Part shown: piece after piece, positions 35,201 through 48,103 of the stretch
Layout: the number at the start of each line of letters is the position of its first letter
Numbering within the stretch: position 1 is the first letter of the stretch
NCBI GenBank assembly: GCA_032207245.1
Contig: CM063508.1
Location: 113,352,302 to 113,416,301, forward strand
Direction of reading: 5' to 3'
Length of the DNA stretch: 64,000 nt
Origin: Pardosa pseudoannulata
Taxonomy: Eukaryota > Arthropoda > Arachnida > Araneae > Lycosidae
The notes under the pieces: generated by a model
What the model was told of the DNA's origin: nothing
What the model saw: only the letters and a program-made list of their open reading frames with translations
The model's database searches: none
Translations under genes and position numbers: made by a program

Positions 35201-38200
35201 ACATATATTATTTCAAAGTGAAATTGGAACATGAAACATTGTGTTCATTTAAAGATAATAACTTGTTATAACATTAATCTTTTAATAGTTTTAATCAGCC
35301 ATTGCATTTAGATAAACTTCAAATAAAATAATAAACCAGAAGTGATGTTGAATAAATTTATTATGTGTAAAGAAATACAGTAAACAGATAATAATATTAG
35401 GTCATATTAGGTCCAGTGGAATCAGAAAAAACAACAAAAAATATGTAGAGTACATTTCAGAAAGAATTTGAAAGCATATATTAGAGAGACTTTTCCTTAG
35501 AGGTCACATGTAAAACAGTCAGTAATAAAAGAGATTGAATAATTTCATATAAGTTAGACTACTAATTTTGTGTAATTGTTTTTTATGTTTTTACGAACAT
35601 ATTCAATTATTAAGAAATAATATAAAAAACCTAGAAATCATTAATTTATTATTTAAATTAAATGTTGGAACGAGTCTCCACTTACATATATAATTTCAAT
35701 GTAAAATTGGAACATGAAACAGTTTTGTATTAATTTAAGGGTAATAATGTGTCATAACATTAATATTTTAATAGTTATAATAAGCCATTGTATTTAGATA
35801 AACTTTAAATAAAATAATAAACCAGAAGTATTGTTGAATAAATTTATTATGGTATAAAGAAATATAGTAAATAGATAATAATATTAGATCGTATTAGGTC
35901 CAGATGCATCAGAAAACAACAAAAAGTCTGTAAATTTCAAATAAAATTAGAAAGCGCATATTAGACATAGATAGACCCTTCTTTAGAGGTAACCTTTAAA
36001 CCAGTCAGTAACAAAAGAGATTGAATAATTTGTTATACCTCAGACTACTAATTTTGTGTAATTGTTTTATGTTTTTATCAATATATTCAGTTATTTAGAA
36101 ATAGTACAAAAAACCTAGAAATCATTAATTTATTATTTAAATTAAATGTTGGAGCATATGTTCTTCTCTTACATATACTATATCAATGTAAAATAGGAAC
36201 ATGAAACATTGTGTTCATTTAAAGGTAATAACTTGTTATAACATTAATCTTTTAATAGTTTTAATCAGCCATTGCATTTAGATAAACTTCAAATAAAATA
36301 ATAAACCAGAAGTGTTGTTGAATAAATTTATTATGTATAAAAAAATACAGTAAACAGATAATAATATTAGGTCATATTAGGTCCATTGGAATCAGAAAAA
36401 ACAACAAAAAATATGTAAATTAAATTTAAGAATAAATTAGAAAGCGTATATTAGACATAGACAGTTTTTAGATAAACTTCAAATAAAATAATAAACCAGA
36501 AGTGTTGTTGAATAAATTTATTATGTATAAAAAAATACAGTAAAAAGATAATAATGTTAGGTCATATTAGGTCAGGTGGCATCAGAAAACAACAACAAAA
36601 AATATGTAAAGTAAATTTCAGAAAAAATTAGAAAGCGTACATTAGACATAGAGAGTCTTTTCCTTAAATGTCACATTTAAACCAGTCAGTAATAAAAGAG
36701 ATTGAATAATTCGATATGCCTCAGACTACTAATTTTATGTAATTGGTTTTATGTTTTTAACAATATAATTAATTATTTAGAAATAATACGAAAAACCTAG
36801 AAATCATCAATTTATTATTTAAATTAAATGTTGGAATATGTGGTCTTCTCTTACATATACTATTTCAAAGTAAAATTGGAACATGAAACATTGTGTTCAT
36901 TTAACGGTAATAACTTCTTATAATATTAATCTTTTAATAGTTTTAATCAGCCATTGTATTTAGATAAACTTCAAATGAAATAATAAACCAGAAGCGTTGT
37001 TGAATAAATGTATTATGTATGAAGAAATACTGTAAAAAGATAATAATGTTAGGTCATATTAGGTCAGGTGGCATCAGAAAACAACAACATAAATATATAA
37101 ATAAATTTCAGAAAAAATTATAAAGCTTATATTAGACAGAGAGACACTTTTCCTTAGAGGTAACATTTAAACCAGTCAGTAATAAAAGAGACTGAATAAT
37201 TTTACATACCTCAGACTACTAATTTTGTGTAATTGTTTTATGTTTTTATCAATATATTCAATTATTTAGAAATAATATAAAAAACCTAGAAATCATTAAT
37301 TTATTATTTAAATTAAATGTTGGAACACGTCTCCTCTTACATATATAATTTCAATGTAAAATTGGAACATGAAATAGTTTTGTGTTAGTTTAAGCGTAAT
37401 AATGTGATATAACATTAATATTTTAATAGTTATAATACGCCATAACATTTAGATAAACTTTAAATATAAAATAATAAACCAGAAGTATTGTTGAATAAAT
37501 TTATTATGGTATAAAGAAATACAGTAAAAAGATAATAATATTAGATCGTATTAGGTCCAGATGCATCAGAAAACAACAAAAAGTCTGTAAATTTCAAATA
37601 AAATTAGAAAGCGCATATTAGACATAGATAGACCCTTCTTTAGAGGTAACCTTTAAACCAGTCAGTAACAAAAGAGATTGAATAATTTGTTATACCTCAG
37701 ACTACTAATTTTGTGTAATTGTTTTTATGTTTTACCAATATATTCAAGTATTTAAAAACAATACAAAAAACCAAGAAATCATTAATTTATTATTTAAATT
37801 AAATATTGGGACATATGGTCTCCTCTTACATATAATATTTCAATGTAAAATTGGAACATGAAACATTTTTGTGTTCATTTAAGGGTAATAATATGTTATA
37901 ACATTAATCTTTTAATAGTTTTAACCAGACATTGCATTTAGATAAACTTCAAATGAAACAATAAGCCATAACTGTTGTTAAATAAATTTATTATATATGA
38001 AGAAATACAGTAAATAGATAATAATATTAGGTCATATTAGGTCCAGTGGCATTAGAAAACAACAACAAATATGTAAAGTAAATTTCAGAAAAAAAATTAG
38101 AAAGCGTATATTAGGCATAGAGAGACATTTCCTTAGAGGTAACATTTAATAAAAGAGATTGAATAATTTGATGTACCTCAGACTACTAATTTTGTGTAAT

Positions 38201-38495
38201 TTTTTTATGTTTTTATCAATATATTCAATTATTTAGAAATAATACAAAAAACCAGAAATCATTAACTTATTATTTAAATTAAATGTTGGAACATATGGTC
38301 TCCTCTTACATCTACTATTTGTAAGATTAGAACATTAAACATTTTTGTGTTCATTTAAGGGTAATAATGTGTCACAAAATTAATATTTCAATAGTTATAA
38401 CAAGTCATTGCATTTTAGATAAAGTTTAAATAAAATAATAAAAGTTTTTTTGAATAAATTTATTCTGGTAAAAAATATAATAAAAAAATAATAAT
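32283..38495. repeat. Tandem array of part B, 12 units of about 490 bp
   Basis: The CCAG of AAACCAGTCAGTAAT recurs at 32387, 32876, 33335, 33828, 34337, 35028, 35505 (as ACAG), 36001, 36682, 37172 and 37658, and a copy lacking this word sits near 38150. Most steps are 459-509 bp. The long step at 34337-35028 is explained by a 193-bp SINE, and that at 36001-36682 by an extra 189-bp partial unit (junction at 36469). Each unit carries AGGTCATATTAGGTCCAGTG, AGAGACTTTTCCTTA and TTTAATAGTTTTAATCAGCC. Units have diverged but stay alignable; the last ones decay into flanking sequence. No open frames of note. Confidence 0.93.
34650..34842 (-). mobile_element. SINE family B, full-length, with 13-bp target duplication
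   Basis: On the minus strand the head reads CCGAACGATGGCCGAATGGT (A box), with GCGGGTTCGAATACCGC (B box). Next come GCATGGATGTTTGTAGCCGT, TCTCATTAGCCCTCGTGTGC and a CCAAGCCAAACC tail. It interrupts a satellite unit, and the word ATAAACCAGAAGT stands on both sides (34637-34649 and 34843-34855). This is a clean target-site duplication, showing LINE-type retrotransposition into an existing unit. The 63-codon frame at 34666-34857 is an accident. Confidence 0.92.
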
Positions 38496-39150
38496 ATTAG
38501 GCCATAAAAATGAATATATCAGCACTAATAGTGTTTCACTAATTTTAAAATTTTAATTATCCATATAAATATAAAACTAAGAGCTAACTTTTGTATAAAG
38601 GTAAAACAAGAATCTGACAAAGGCCGAATCTAGACTCAAAACAGCAAGATCCAGACTTATTTCAAATATATAAAATAAAATTGAGAACATTATAAAGCTG
38701 CAATTTCAAAACATATATACTCTGTTATTACCTCATCTTACATTTAAACTATATGGATTTACTTTTCTAATTTACAAGCTTTAGATTTTTATTGGACCGT
38801 ATCATGGATAAATCAATAAGTCTTTTTTTTCGTTATAAATTCTAAAACCCTCCGTCGCTGTTTAATTCATTCATTTAAGTTTTTCTAGTTTCTTTTCCTA
38901 ATCTAAATAAGAAAAAAAAACAGTTTTATTTTAAATCAAATCCTGCTATGAAATCTACTTAGTATAATGAATTCATCCGACTTTAATTTGCATTTATAAA
39001 TCTTCTCAATGAAGATAAGTGTTCAAATTGCACTAAACGAATGAGAAGATGGCCTGAGTATCCAATGATGAAAAATAAGATATTCAAAGAAACTCACTTT
39101 CTCTCAAAATAAAATGTTTCCCCTTTTTCATATTTGATAGGCTTAATGTA

Positions 39151-39788
39151 TTCCAAAAGCATTTCTTAGAATCTAGTACCATTTTACTTGATATACTCAT
39201 ATCGCTCGATTCATTTTACAGAAAAACTTCTAGTTGGAAGCATGAGTGAAATGATAAAATATATATTAAACTCATATATAGGTTTTATGATGCTTTTTGA
39301 ATCGGTTTTACTGGAAAAAATTGTCCTATCCAATAATTTGGAAAATGCAAAATTTTAGATCAATTCAAAAGTTGTCCAAATAAAATATAGAAAAAAATTT
39401 ACTATTCTCAAAATATCTTCGTTCATACGATACTGAAAAACTGTAATAAATCGTTTCGTGGAAGCAACATTTCCTGCAACATACCAGTTAGAACGAATTT
39501 GGAACATATTTGGGATTTAAATTTCAAAGTATTATATTATTTTTTTCGTAAAACTTCTTTTAAAACTAAATATATTAATATACCAGTTATTTATTTCAGA
39601 AAGTATATTGATATTTCCAAAACTAGACTATCATAGTTATGTCAGGAGTTATAAAATTCATACGCATTTAAAAAGATTTTTTACAAGTAACAAAAAATGA
39701 TACCATAAATAGTTTTTAAATATTATTAAAAAATAAAAGAATATTTCACTTATATTTGATTGAAATATTAATTATATTTCAAAAATAG

Positions 39789-39790
<2 letters not shown>
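39151..39790. other. AT-rich sequence without recognisable feature
   Basis: Past the last A part I see no repeat partner and no coding signal. Confidence 0.45.

Positions 39791-39861
<71 letters not shown>
39791..39861. repeat. (CA)n-(TA)n compound microsatellite
   Basis: About 36 bp of ACAC followed by about 34 bp of TATA. Confidence 0.97.
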
Positions 39862-39864
<3 letters not shown>

Positions 39865-39884
39865 ATATATGTAAAAATTATTTC

Positions 39885-40380
39885 CTCTAGTCACAATAAT
39901 TAAGTAGCCTGTATTATTTTTACTTGTCCGGGCTACTGGGCATGAAGAAGCCTAATCAGGTAGCAGTAATAAAGATGCAGTCCAGCCACATTGAAGAGAA
40001 CGATACAAGTCTAATTAAAACTTTATTTTAGAGCTGCTAAAAAAGGACAACATTACTAGTCAATGACAAGAAAGGAAATACACAAAAATCGGTTTGGTCG
40101 AACAGAGGTGTACCCAAGAGTGAAGACAGATAGAATTTTCCCAAGGGAAAAGAAACTTAGTCAGCGAATTTAACTGTTAAGATCATTAGAAATGCCTAGG
40201 CATTTGTCGGCGACAGGTAAAAATATGTTAAGGGGACAGAAAGCTTTGGGAAATGTATGAAAAGAATTTTAAGTCGAGGACACTCCTTTTTATTAAGACA
40301 TTTAGAGGATGTAAAAAAGATTTTAAGGAATTAGATTCGAAGAGAAGAGGTTTTTAAGGAAATATAAAGTGAAATAATTT
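39885..40380. other. GC-richer block of unknown nature between simple repeats
   Basis: The block 39930-40300 is clearly less AT-rich than its surroundings (for example TTGTCCGGGCTACTGGGCAT). On the minus strand it has an AATAAAG in an LTR-like setting. I found no inverted ends, target duplication, partner copy or open frame, so its origin is open. It lies between the microsatellites at 39791 and 40384. Confidence 0.35.
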
Positions 40381-40383
40381 TGA

Positions 40384-41396
<1,013 letters not shown>

Positions 41397-41845
41397 ACGA
41401 TACATAAATTTTGAAGACACTGTATATTGTAGAAACCTGACAAAAATATTCAAAGATGATTTTAGTTTCAGATTTAGATTAATTTACCCATTTTGTAGAC
41501 ACAAGATATAAGTTTGAAGACACACAATACTGAATAGATCAATAATCGAGTATTACGACAAAAACCTTTATTCTCTGGAGATAAAGACACTTTTAATTTA
41601 CCACGTGAAAGCCATTATAATTATGATAAAAATTAAAAAGAGCTGGGAAATCATAGCTTCAAAAATTAAACAATTTGATGAACAAACAGAATAACCTAGT
41701 ACAGTTCCATCTGGTATGATCTGCCGGGCAATGATAGCCTCACGCGTTCTGGCTTTGATTCAAATACATTTGCTGAATTACTTATTGTGTGCTTTTCGAA
41801 CATTAACACATACATATATGCTTGTGTATGTGTGAAAGTGTCTTA
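41397..41845. other. Non-coding sequence without recognisable feature
   Basis: No supported feature. A short TATG/CATA-rich patch (41806-41832) precedes the LTR fragment. Confidence 0.45.
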
Positions 41846-42040
41846 TGTCTGAAAACGTAAAAGGGATAATTTAAAGGTTTGAGAGCACACAAGAAGCGCA
41901 CTCTTATAATGTATGAGCATGGATCTTTAATAACTCATTATAAAAGTATTTAAAACGTAAGGATTGCGAGAGAGCATCTCGAGAAAGGGTTGCTGTATGA
42001 AACCTGTCTAAGTGTTTTTTTTAACCTGCCTCATAAGGTA
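41846..42040 (+). mobile_element. Fragment related to the LTR at 57125
   Basis: It starts TGTCTGAAAACGTAAAAGG and keeps, in order, the words AATTTAAAGGTTT, GAGAGCACACAAGAAGC, GGATCTTTAATAACTCATTA and TATAAAAGTATTTAAA. These align with TGTCAGTTTGAAAAC, TTTAGAGGTTTAAAG, GAATCTTTAATTACC and TATATAAAACTCTTAAA in the LTR candidate at 57125. The TATA box region is retained and the 3' part is lost or too diverged. It also follows a TA/TG-rich patch. Confidence 0.5.
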
Positions 42041-42075
42041 CTTTAAAATTCTGGAAAATTAAAAACTTTACTTAT

Positions 42076-42091
42076 CCCGTCATATGACGGG
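42076..42091. repeat. Perfect 16-bp palindrome
   Basis: CCCGTCATATGACGGG is self-complementary over all 16 bases and stands out from the AT-rich flanks. It could be a subterminal palindrome from a lost piggyBac-like element, compare the GACGAG palindromes at 14934, but no TTAA-bounded ends were found. Confidence 0.9.
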
Positions 42092-42159
42092 CTATATGCT
42101 AGTTAGAAAATACTAGCTAATCTCACTTGTAATTGATGAAGATATTCTCACTGGTTACC

Positions 42160-42215
42160 CAGACACACACACACATGTATATATATGAATGTATGTGTGT
42201 GTGTGTGTGTGTGCT
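42160..42215. repeat. (CA)n ... (TG)n microsatellite with inverted arms
   Basis: ACACACACACACATGTATAT is followed by GAATGTATGTGTGTGTGTGT. The two runs are complementary and could pair as a hairpin. Confidence 0.93.
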
Positions 42216-43509
42216 AGTATATAAACAGATACATGTATTATGCCATGTGTCCATACAAACGCATTTTTATATATGAGTTCACAAGCAATCACTTAACATT
42301 TTAAAAAGATACACTTTTTCAGTTTCCTTTCTGGATGAATTTGCAAATTATACATACATTACTTCAATTTAAAGCTTGTTATAGCACATTTTTCAAACTT
42401 TTCGTTCTATGCAATTTTATTTAGAAAAACATCCATAAAAGATGCGCGCAAACGCTTAAAAATATTTTCTAAACTTGAATGAGCAAAGGGAAAACCAATA
42501 TCTTCTAACTGAAATTTCAAACAAAATCTATTGATCTCGATTTTAGACAGGTATTTGCAGGAGGGCAGTCCTTTCTAAATTTCGCAATAACATGCTAATG
42601 AAAACCCAAAATTCAGAAAAATTCATTTCAATCCACAGAATATTTGCTGCATTCTAAATGCATTCCAAATACTAATGATTCAACTCTCGTGGGAATGGAA
42701 CTCCTGTCAATAAGAATAAATTTAAATTGCATTTATTTGTGGAAATTAATATCCTGGCGGTTCTACACTCTTGTATTTCTTAAATGTAGAAAAATGTTCC
42801 AAATTCCATAATCGATTTGGACATTATTTTCGTAACTTGAAACGTTTTCATTCTTGCTTATTGTATTCAAGTTATCACCCTTTTTTTTCTATAATGAAAT
42901 TCAATAATTCTAGAACACGTACACATTTTTGAAAACTCTTTTAATAACAAAATATTTATAAAATAGGTAAAATTATTTTTTTACTTTAGAATTAAGTTAT
43001 TAATATTTTCTTAAAATTATACTTAGTTTTTCACTTTGCTTTGATTTTACTCGATCTTCTGCATTGGAAGTGTTATTTCTTTACCATTTTGAAATATTTA
43101 GTCTCAAAAATTCACATAAGTCCTTTTCACTCCAACAGGATGTAGAAGGCTACAGCAGCTGCATATTATTTAAGTCAGTCTAAAATTTCAAAGTAATACC
43201 TGTATTATACTAGTGTTATCATTTATCGGCATTTTAAGTATAGTAGCAGTTGATGACCAGCACCTTTTATTTTATTCGGGCGGAAATATGTGACAGATGC
43301 TTTATTATAGATTTCAATATTCGGAATTTTATTTGGCCAACACAATATTTGAATCATTTTAATACAAGCAATTGTTATTGTATTTAATTTTTGATCTTAT
43401 ATTTCAGAAAATGTCTAAGCTAATATATCCTGATTAATCCATACAAACTTGTATTCCTTTTGTCTTGTGTTACTTATATCATAGGCTTATATCTCCTCAC
43501 ATTATTTTC
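42216..43509. other. AT-rich sequence without recognisable feature
   Basis: No supported gene or element was found. Confidence 0.5.
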
Positions 43510-43684
43510 GAAAGATGGTCTAATGGTTAGGGAGCTAACCTTCGTTACTAGAGTTCCTGGGTTCGAATTCTACAGTGGAATGGATGCTTGTAGTAGTGCG
43601 GAGTCGGTTTTAAGGCGTAAGTCCCGGTCTCATTAATCTTCATGTTGCAAAAATGTAGACCGTAGTTCTCCAAACTAAACCAAG
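43510..43684 (+). mobile_element. tRNA-derived SINE, family B, full-length
   Basis: The head GAAAGATGGTCTAATGGTTA (A box) is followed by CCTGGGTTCGAATTCTAC (B box). The body contains GGAATGGATGCTTGTAG, GAGTCGGTTTTAAGGCG, GTCCCGGTCTCATTAATC and TGTAGACCGTAGTTCTCC, and the tail is AAACTAAACC. This is the only full-length plus-strand member of the family here, and it confirms where head and tail lie. It is tRNA-like but not a functional tRNA gene. Confidence 0.85.
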
Positions 43685-45230
43685 TCCATATTTTATTCTC
43701 TATAGATCCTAATACAGCAGCCTGTCAGTAGTGGGCTAAGCTATATCGAGAAGTCAGCAACAGCGTTCTCTCATTAAATTAGAATATCAGTATCCTTCTT
43801 AATGTCTTTGTAGCACTTTTCTTTCTTGATAAAACAGCTAACTATACTCTTCACTAGTATTACCCAAATTGTTTGATAATCAATCTTCCAAAATGGGAAT
43901 CTTCTGACTCGAAATAATTCTACCATTTTAAACCTTTTCATCAACTTGCTAACACGTTTCTTGAATCATATCCAAGTAACCGTTTCATTTAAAAACTTTC
44001 TTTTTCATTTGCCAGGAACTTGATATGATTTCTTTTACTTTTGTTATGGACAGATGTAAACACGCAGCAGAGATACCTAAAGAATTTTTAATCAATAGAA
44101 TAGGTCTGCATAAACTGTTTTATTAATAGTAATTTTGAAGGTTGTAGTAGTATGCTTGCCACAAGAACGAGGTTCTTGTTCAAAATATTCATAAATCCAA
44201 ACTTTAAGGTTATTATTACGGAGTGCTTGTGTTACAATCTTCTGTCTGAGATTCATAAGTAAGATAAAAATTCGATGAGTTTATAAATTTTTTTCGAAAA
44301 CAGTTCTACTAGATTAGGACACTGACTATTTCATATAGGTTTGGTTTTCTTAAATACTAGCATGTTCGAATGTGGAAAAATTGTATCTGATACTGTAGCA
44401 TTTCAATACCATATTTTTGGCTAAGCAAAAGTAAAACATAGTATAAAAATATCAAAAATATTTTTCTTTCAGGCAAAATTTTATTTTTATTTTTGTTGAA
44501 AATCAAATATATTCATTTTAAACCAGAATTTTTATCTATTTTCAACTAGTTTTCATTTCAATTAAGCGATTATTAGTAGTGTGATTAATTCTATTGCAGC
44601 CCTCAACATACTTATTATTTTCCTACCAATAGTATAAGAACAATTTCATAGAATCTTATGGATATTACCTGAGTGTTTTCTTAAGCATTCCTTTTAATTT
44701 TGATAAAAATTTCCTTTTAGTTTTGTTAAAAAGGAGAAAGTTTTGTAAAAATCATTCATATGTATCTCGTTATCATAAAATATATAAATATTTATTTTTA
44801 AATAAAATGAGTAAAATAGCTGAAGTGGATTATTTAAGTACATAAGCTAAAAAAAGTACGAAATACATTTTTCTTTTAGATTTTAATTCTTAAAATTATG
44901 TTAAATGTACGTTATAAAGCTTTCCAAATCCAGGATTAATTACTAGTTCCTTGAAAAAAGATAATAAATTTGGATAATGAAGAGTAAAGTATTAGATTAA
45001 CAACTGTAAAATAGATAAGGAACTTATTCTGAGTATAACGGTTAATTTTTACATGTGATTTGCCACACGGGTGCTAGTTATTCAGCGTATATAAAAAAAA
45101 TCTGATACTACATCACTATATTTATGTAACTATGACAATATAACGATTCTGTTTAGAAGATGGCTCCTCAGTAGAATGCTTTGTGCCTTATAGACTTAAT
45201 CAAAATTAAATTTGAAATTATAATATACGT
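43685..45230. other. AT-rich sequence without recognisable feature
   Basis: No supported gene or element was found. Confidence 0.5.
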
Positions 45231-45270
45231 TGCTACTCATCTGAGTAGCAATTTGTACTCATCTGAGTAC
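45231..45270. repeat. Two adjacent inverted repeats with a shared core
   Basis: TGCTACTCATCTGAGTAGCA (45231-45250) has 9-bp perfect arms around TC. GTACTCATCTGAGTAC (45255-45270) has 7-bp arms around the same TC, and both share the core ACTCATCTGAGT. This gives either two small hairpins or a tandem duplication of one palindrome. Confidence 0.92.
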
Positions 45271-45876
45271 TCATCTTTGATCCATCATTGGTATAAACAG
45301 TTAAAAAAAATTGGATGTTTATACAAGGGTAAAAGTCCAAGTTGACCTGCCACTTCTATTAGATGAAAAATAGATGATTTTACCTATCATTTTGATGCTA
45401 CACGTGTTGCGGGGGATGGACGAATAGAACATTTATAATATCTTTGATGGAACTGTAGCACTTTGTGCATTTTTTACATTTGACTTTATTTTTTTGTATT
45501 CATTCATCAAAAAAACCCAGGTCAATATTTACGATAAAGCCAGTAAGTAGACAATAACCAAGTATCAATGGCTGTATAATTCAAACCCTCTGAAGAGTCT
45601 GGAGATTCACAAGTAAGGTTAATTTTTACAAGCATTTCTTATTGACATTAGATTACAACTAATACAAAATTTCCTAATGGTCACTGTAGTGGGATAGAAT
45701 AATTGACAACCGTGTTCAGGATACCAAGTATGAGTCTGGAAAGCATTCTCCAGCTTGAAATCACTGATGGCTTACACTCGTGAAATCCCCAATGACTTAC
45801 AATCGTCATGACAGGAAGCTCGATGAAAAATATCGAGATACCGATCATGCGTGGTGCTGACCCTGAAGCTCTAAAC
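45271..45876. other. Non-coding sequence without recognisable feature
   Basis: The composition around 45690-45870 is more balanced than the rest and carries a 68-codon minus frame (45681-45887), but I recognise nothing in it. The frame runs into the hAT end. Confidence 0.4.
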
Positions 45877-46375
45877 CAGGGATGCACAAACTTTTTCAGT
45901 CGAGGGCTAAAACTAGAAAGAAAATAAGTTTAGGAAGCCAAGATATATTTTTCTAAAATTTTAAAAACAATATACAAGTATTACGGTTTAAATATGTTAA
46001 TGAGATGATTGAAATTGTGATTTCATTTTTAAAAATTCCTTATACTGAGGTTCGAAATGAGATGTACAGATTTTAAGGAACGAACCTAAATGCTCATCTG
46101 TCAGTCTATTTCTAAAATTATTCTTTCTAAGGTTACAAGTTGAAAACACATGTTCAGCTATAAGAAGCTAATATATTGCTGATTATCTCTGAGTGAGATA
46201 ATAAATATGGGATATAATATTTAAACAAAGTGGAAAAGGGAATAGATATATAATGTATAAATATATATTTCTTTTAAGTTGCCTCGGACCGGCAACTTAA
46301 AATTCTATACGAAGGGCGGATAAAACCTTCCGGCGGGCCGGATTTGGCCCATGGGCCGTAGTTAGCCCATCCCTG
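45877..46375. mobile_element. hAT-type DNA transposon, internal-deletion derivative
   Basis: The left end is CAGGGATGCACAAACT and the right end, read inward, is CAGGGATGGGCTAACT. These imperfect inverted repeats with a CAGGGATG start are typical of hAT elements. Eight bases outside are CTCTAAAC on the left and CTGTAAAC on the right, an 8-bp target duplication with one mismatch, the hAT standard. The subterminal GGGCCGGATTTGGCCCATGG region is also characteristic of this hAT group. The 499-bp element keeps only a transposase C-terminal fragment (45997-46167). Confidence 0.92.
45997..46167 (-). pseudogene. C-terminal hAT transposase fragment
   Basis: On the minus strand the frame reads AEHVFSTCNLRKNNFRNRLT, then DEHLGSFLKICTSHFEP, and ends QFQSSH before a TAA at 45999-45997. 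This matches the C-terminal dimerisation region of ZBED-like hAT transposases, where a (C/A)E..FS motif is followed by an RLTDEHL motif near the C-terminus. The open frame is bounded upstream by a TAG, with no start codon, so it is a relic. Its position shows that the transposase gene ran right to left in the parent element. Confidence 0.78.
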
Positions 46376-48103
46376 CTGTAAACTAACCAGTCAGGGCGCC
46401 TTATATCCATGTACCAAATAAATTTATATACACAACAAATTTTTGTGTTACAATTAACCAGCATAGAAATGACAAAGCTTTGAATAGTGTGCCATAGCTA
46501 CGATTAACATAGGCCAGGAAAAATATCTGAAAACTCTTTCTTTATTATATTGCTCTTAAATTAGTCTTTAACTCAACTTATAGCAAAAACACAATCACGT
46601 AATAGTTATGAAAAAACATGCTTGTATCAGTTTCTTCACTAAAATGATTTTTTTCTTTCAAAGTATCTACCTTTTTTCAATGTATATAGGTTTCAGAAAC
46701 AGAAATATTTTTTGTGGTACCATCACTAAAAAGTCACGGCGATATTAATTAAATTTTCAATTTTCAACTTTTTCCGATTTCTAGGTATTTAAATACCCTC
46801 TAGCTAAGAAATTCACCGAAAAATTCATTATAACTCATCTTTCCATCTTCTGAATTTTAATTAGTGATCATCTATAAACTATTCACGAATAACTCAATCT
46901 TTTCTTGGAAATGTTATCAAAATATTTGTGAAGCTTTTGAAAAGATCTGAGTAAGATGAAGGTTATTTAAGGCGCATATGACAGAATAATGAACTATTTT
47001 AATATTCGTTATGCTGCATGCGATAAAGTATGCTCAAATTACGTTAATAGTTATGAAAGTTTCGATACTCTTACTATGATAATTCGCTTGGCTTTAGATA
47101 TATGTTCCTTTACCAGATGCAAAAGATGAGAGTTTGTTGTAATCCTTATTAATGGTTTATCTAAATGGAGTTTAGCTATTTCCACTCTATTTTACTTCTA
47201 ATGTTTTCAAAACTGATATGTACAGTCACTAAAACATCGTATTAAAATAAAGGCAACAAAGAAATAGCAAACAAACTCTTGAAGACAAAACAGTCTAAAC
47301 TTCATAAACGATAAAATAGCAAACTCAAAATAACTGTTATTTTATGACATAACGTTTTAAATACTATAAATAAAAAAATTAAAAATTTAAAGGTTTTCAA
47401 TATTAATTGAAATTTTAATGACCTAACTGGGAAATTGATTGATAAAGACAAAAAAGAAACAATTCAATCTATAGCAAAATGATTATATATACACGGTTCT
47501 TTTAACGGGTATGCCTTATTTTGCAGAGTATATCAAAATGTATATTTTGTAATATCTTGGATAGTATGAATGCTGAAAATAAATTAATTTTTAAAAATGT
47601 TCGTAGTACAATAATTAACAGACATTTATATCATGGTTTTAATTTCAAGGAGGGCCCTAATGGATTTCAACGAAGAATCTTCACCTTTCGGAGCTTAAAC
47701 ATCATTTTAAATCTTTACCACCAATATTTACCACTTAAACAAACAAATCTATAAACTGATTATAAACTGAACAGCGATTCATAATACCTCGGCTGCCAAG
47801 CCACAAGAAACATTCACTGAATTATACGGGGTGAATATTTTCTTTGATCAGTTGTCCCAATAGCTTAGTAATACAACTAAACAAATTAAGTTTAACAAAT
47901 CTATTTATTTATATATATTTTTAACAAATCTATACTCTATCAATATTCCTCAGGACGTCTGACCTCTCTCAAAAATCGAATGTTTATTTCTTGTTTTCCA
48001 ACTCGCGTTTTTTTTTTTTAAGTATGAAATCACGAGGCGGGAACTACGTATATTTAAGAGGACACCATATCCCCTCTTAATCTTTTTCCTGTTGTTGTTG
48101 TTC
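46376..48103. other. AT-rich sequence without clear feature; possible LTR edge at 47760-48100
   Basis: No coding frame is convincing. The 77-codon frame at 47521-47754 is unrecognised. From about 47760 the sequence becomes less AT-rich and holds a TATA-like TATATTTAAGAGGACACC near 48050, just upstream of the duplicated segment. This could be promoter-like, but I cannot show it. Confidence 0.4.

Noticed and set aside
47521..47754. 77-codon plus-strand frame
   Set aside because: AT-biased composition, no family recognised, no gene context.
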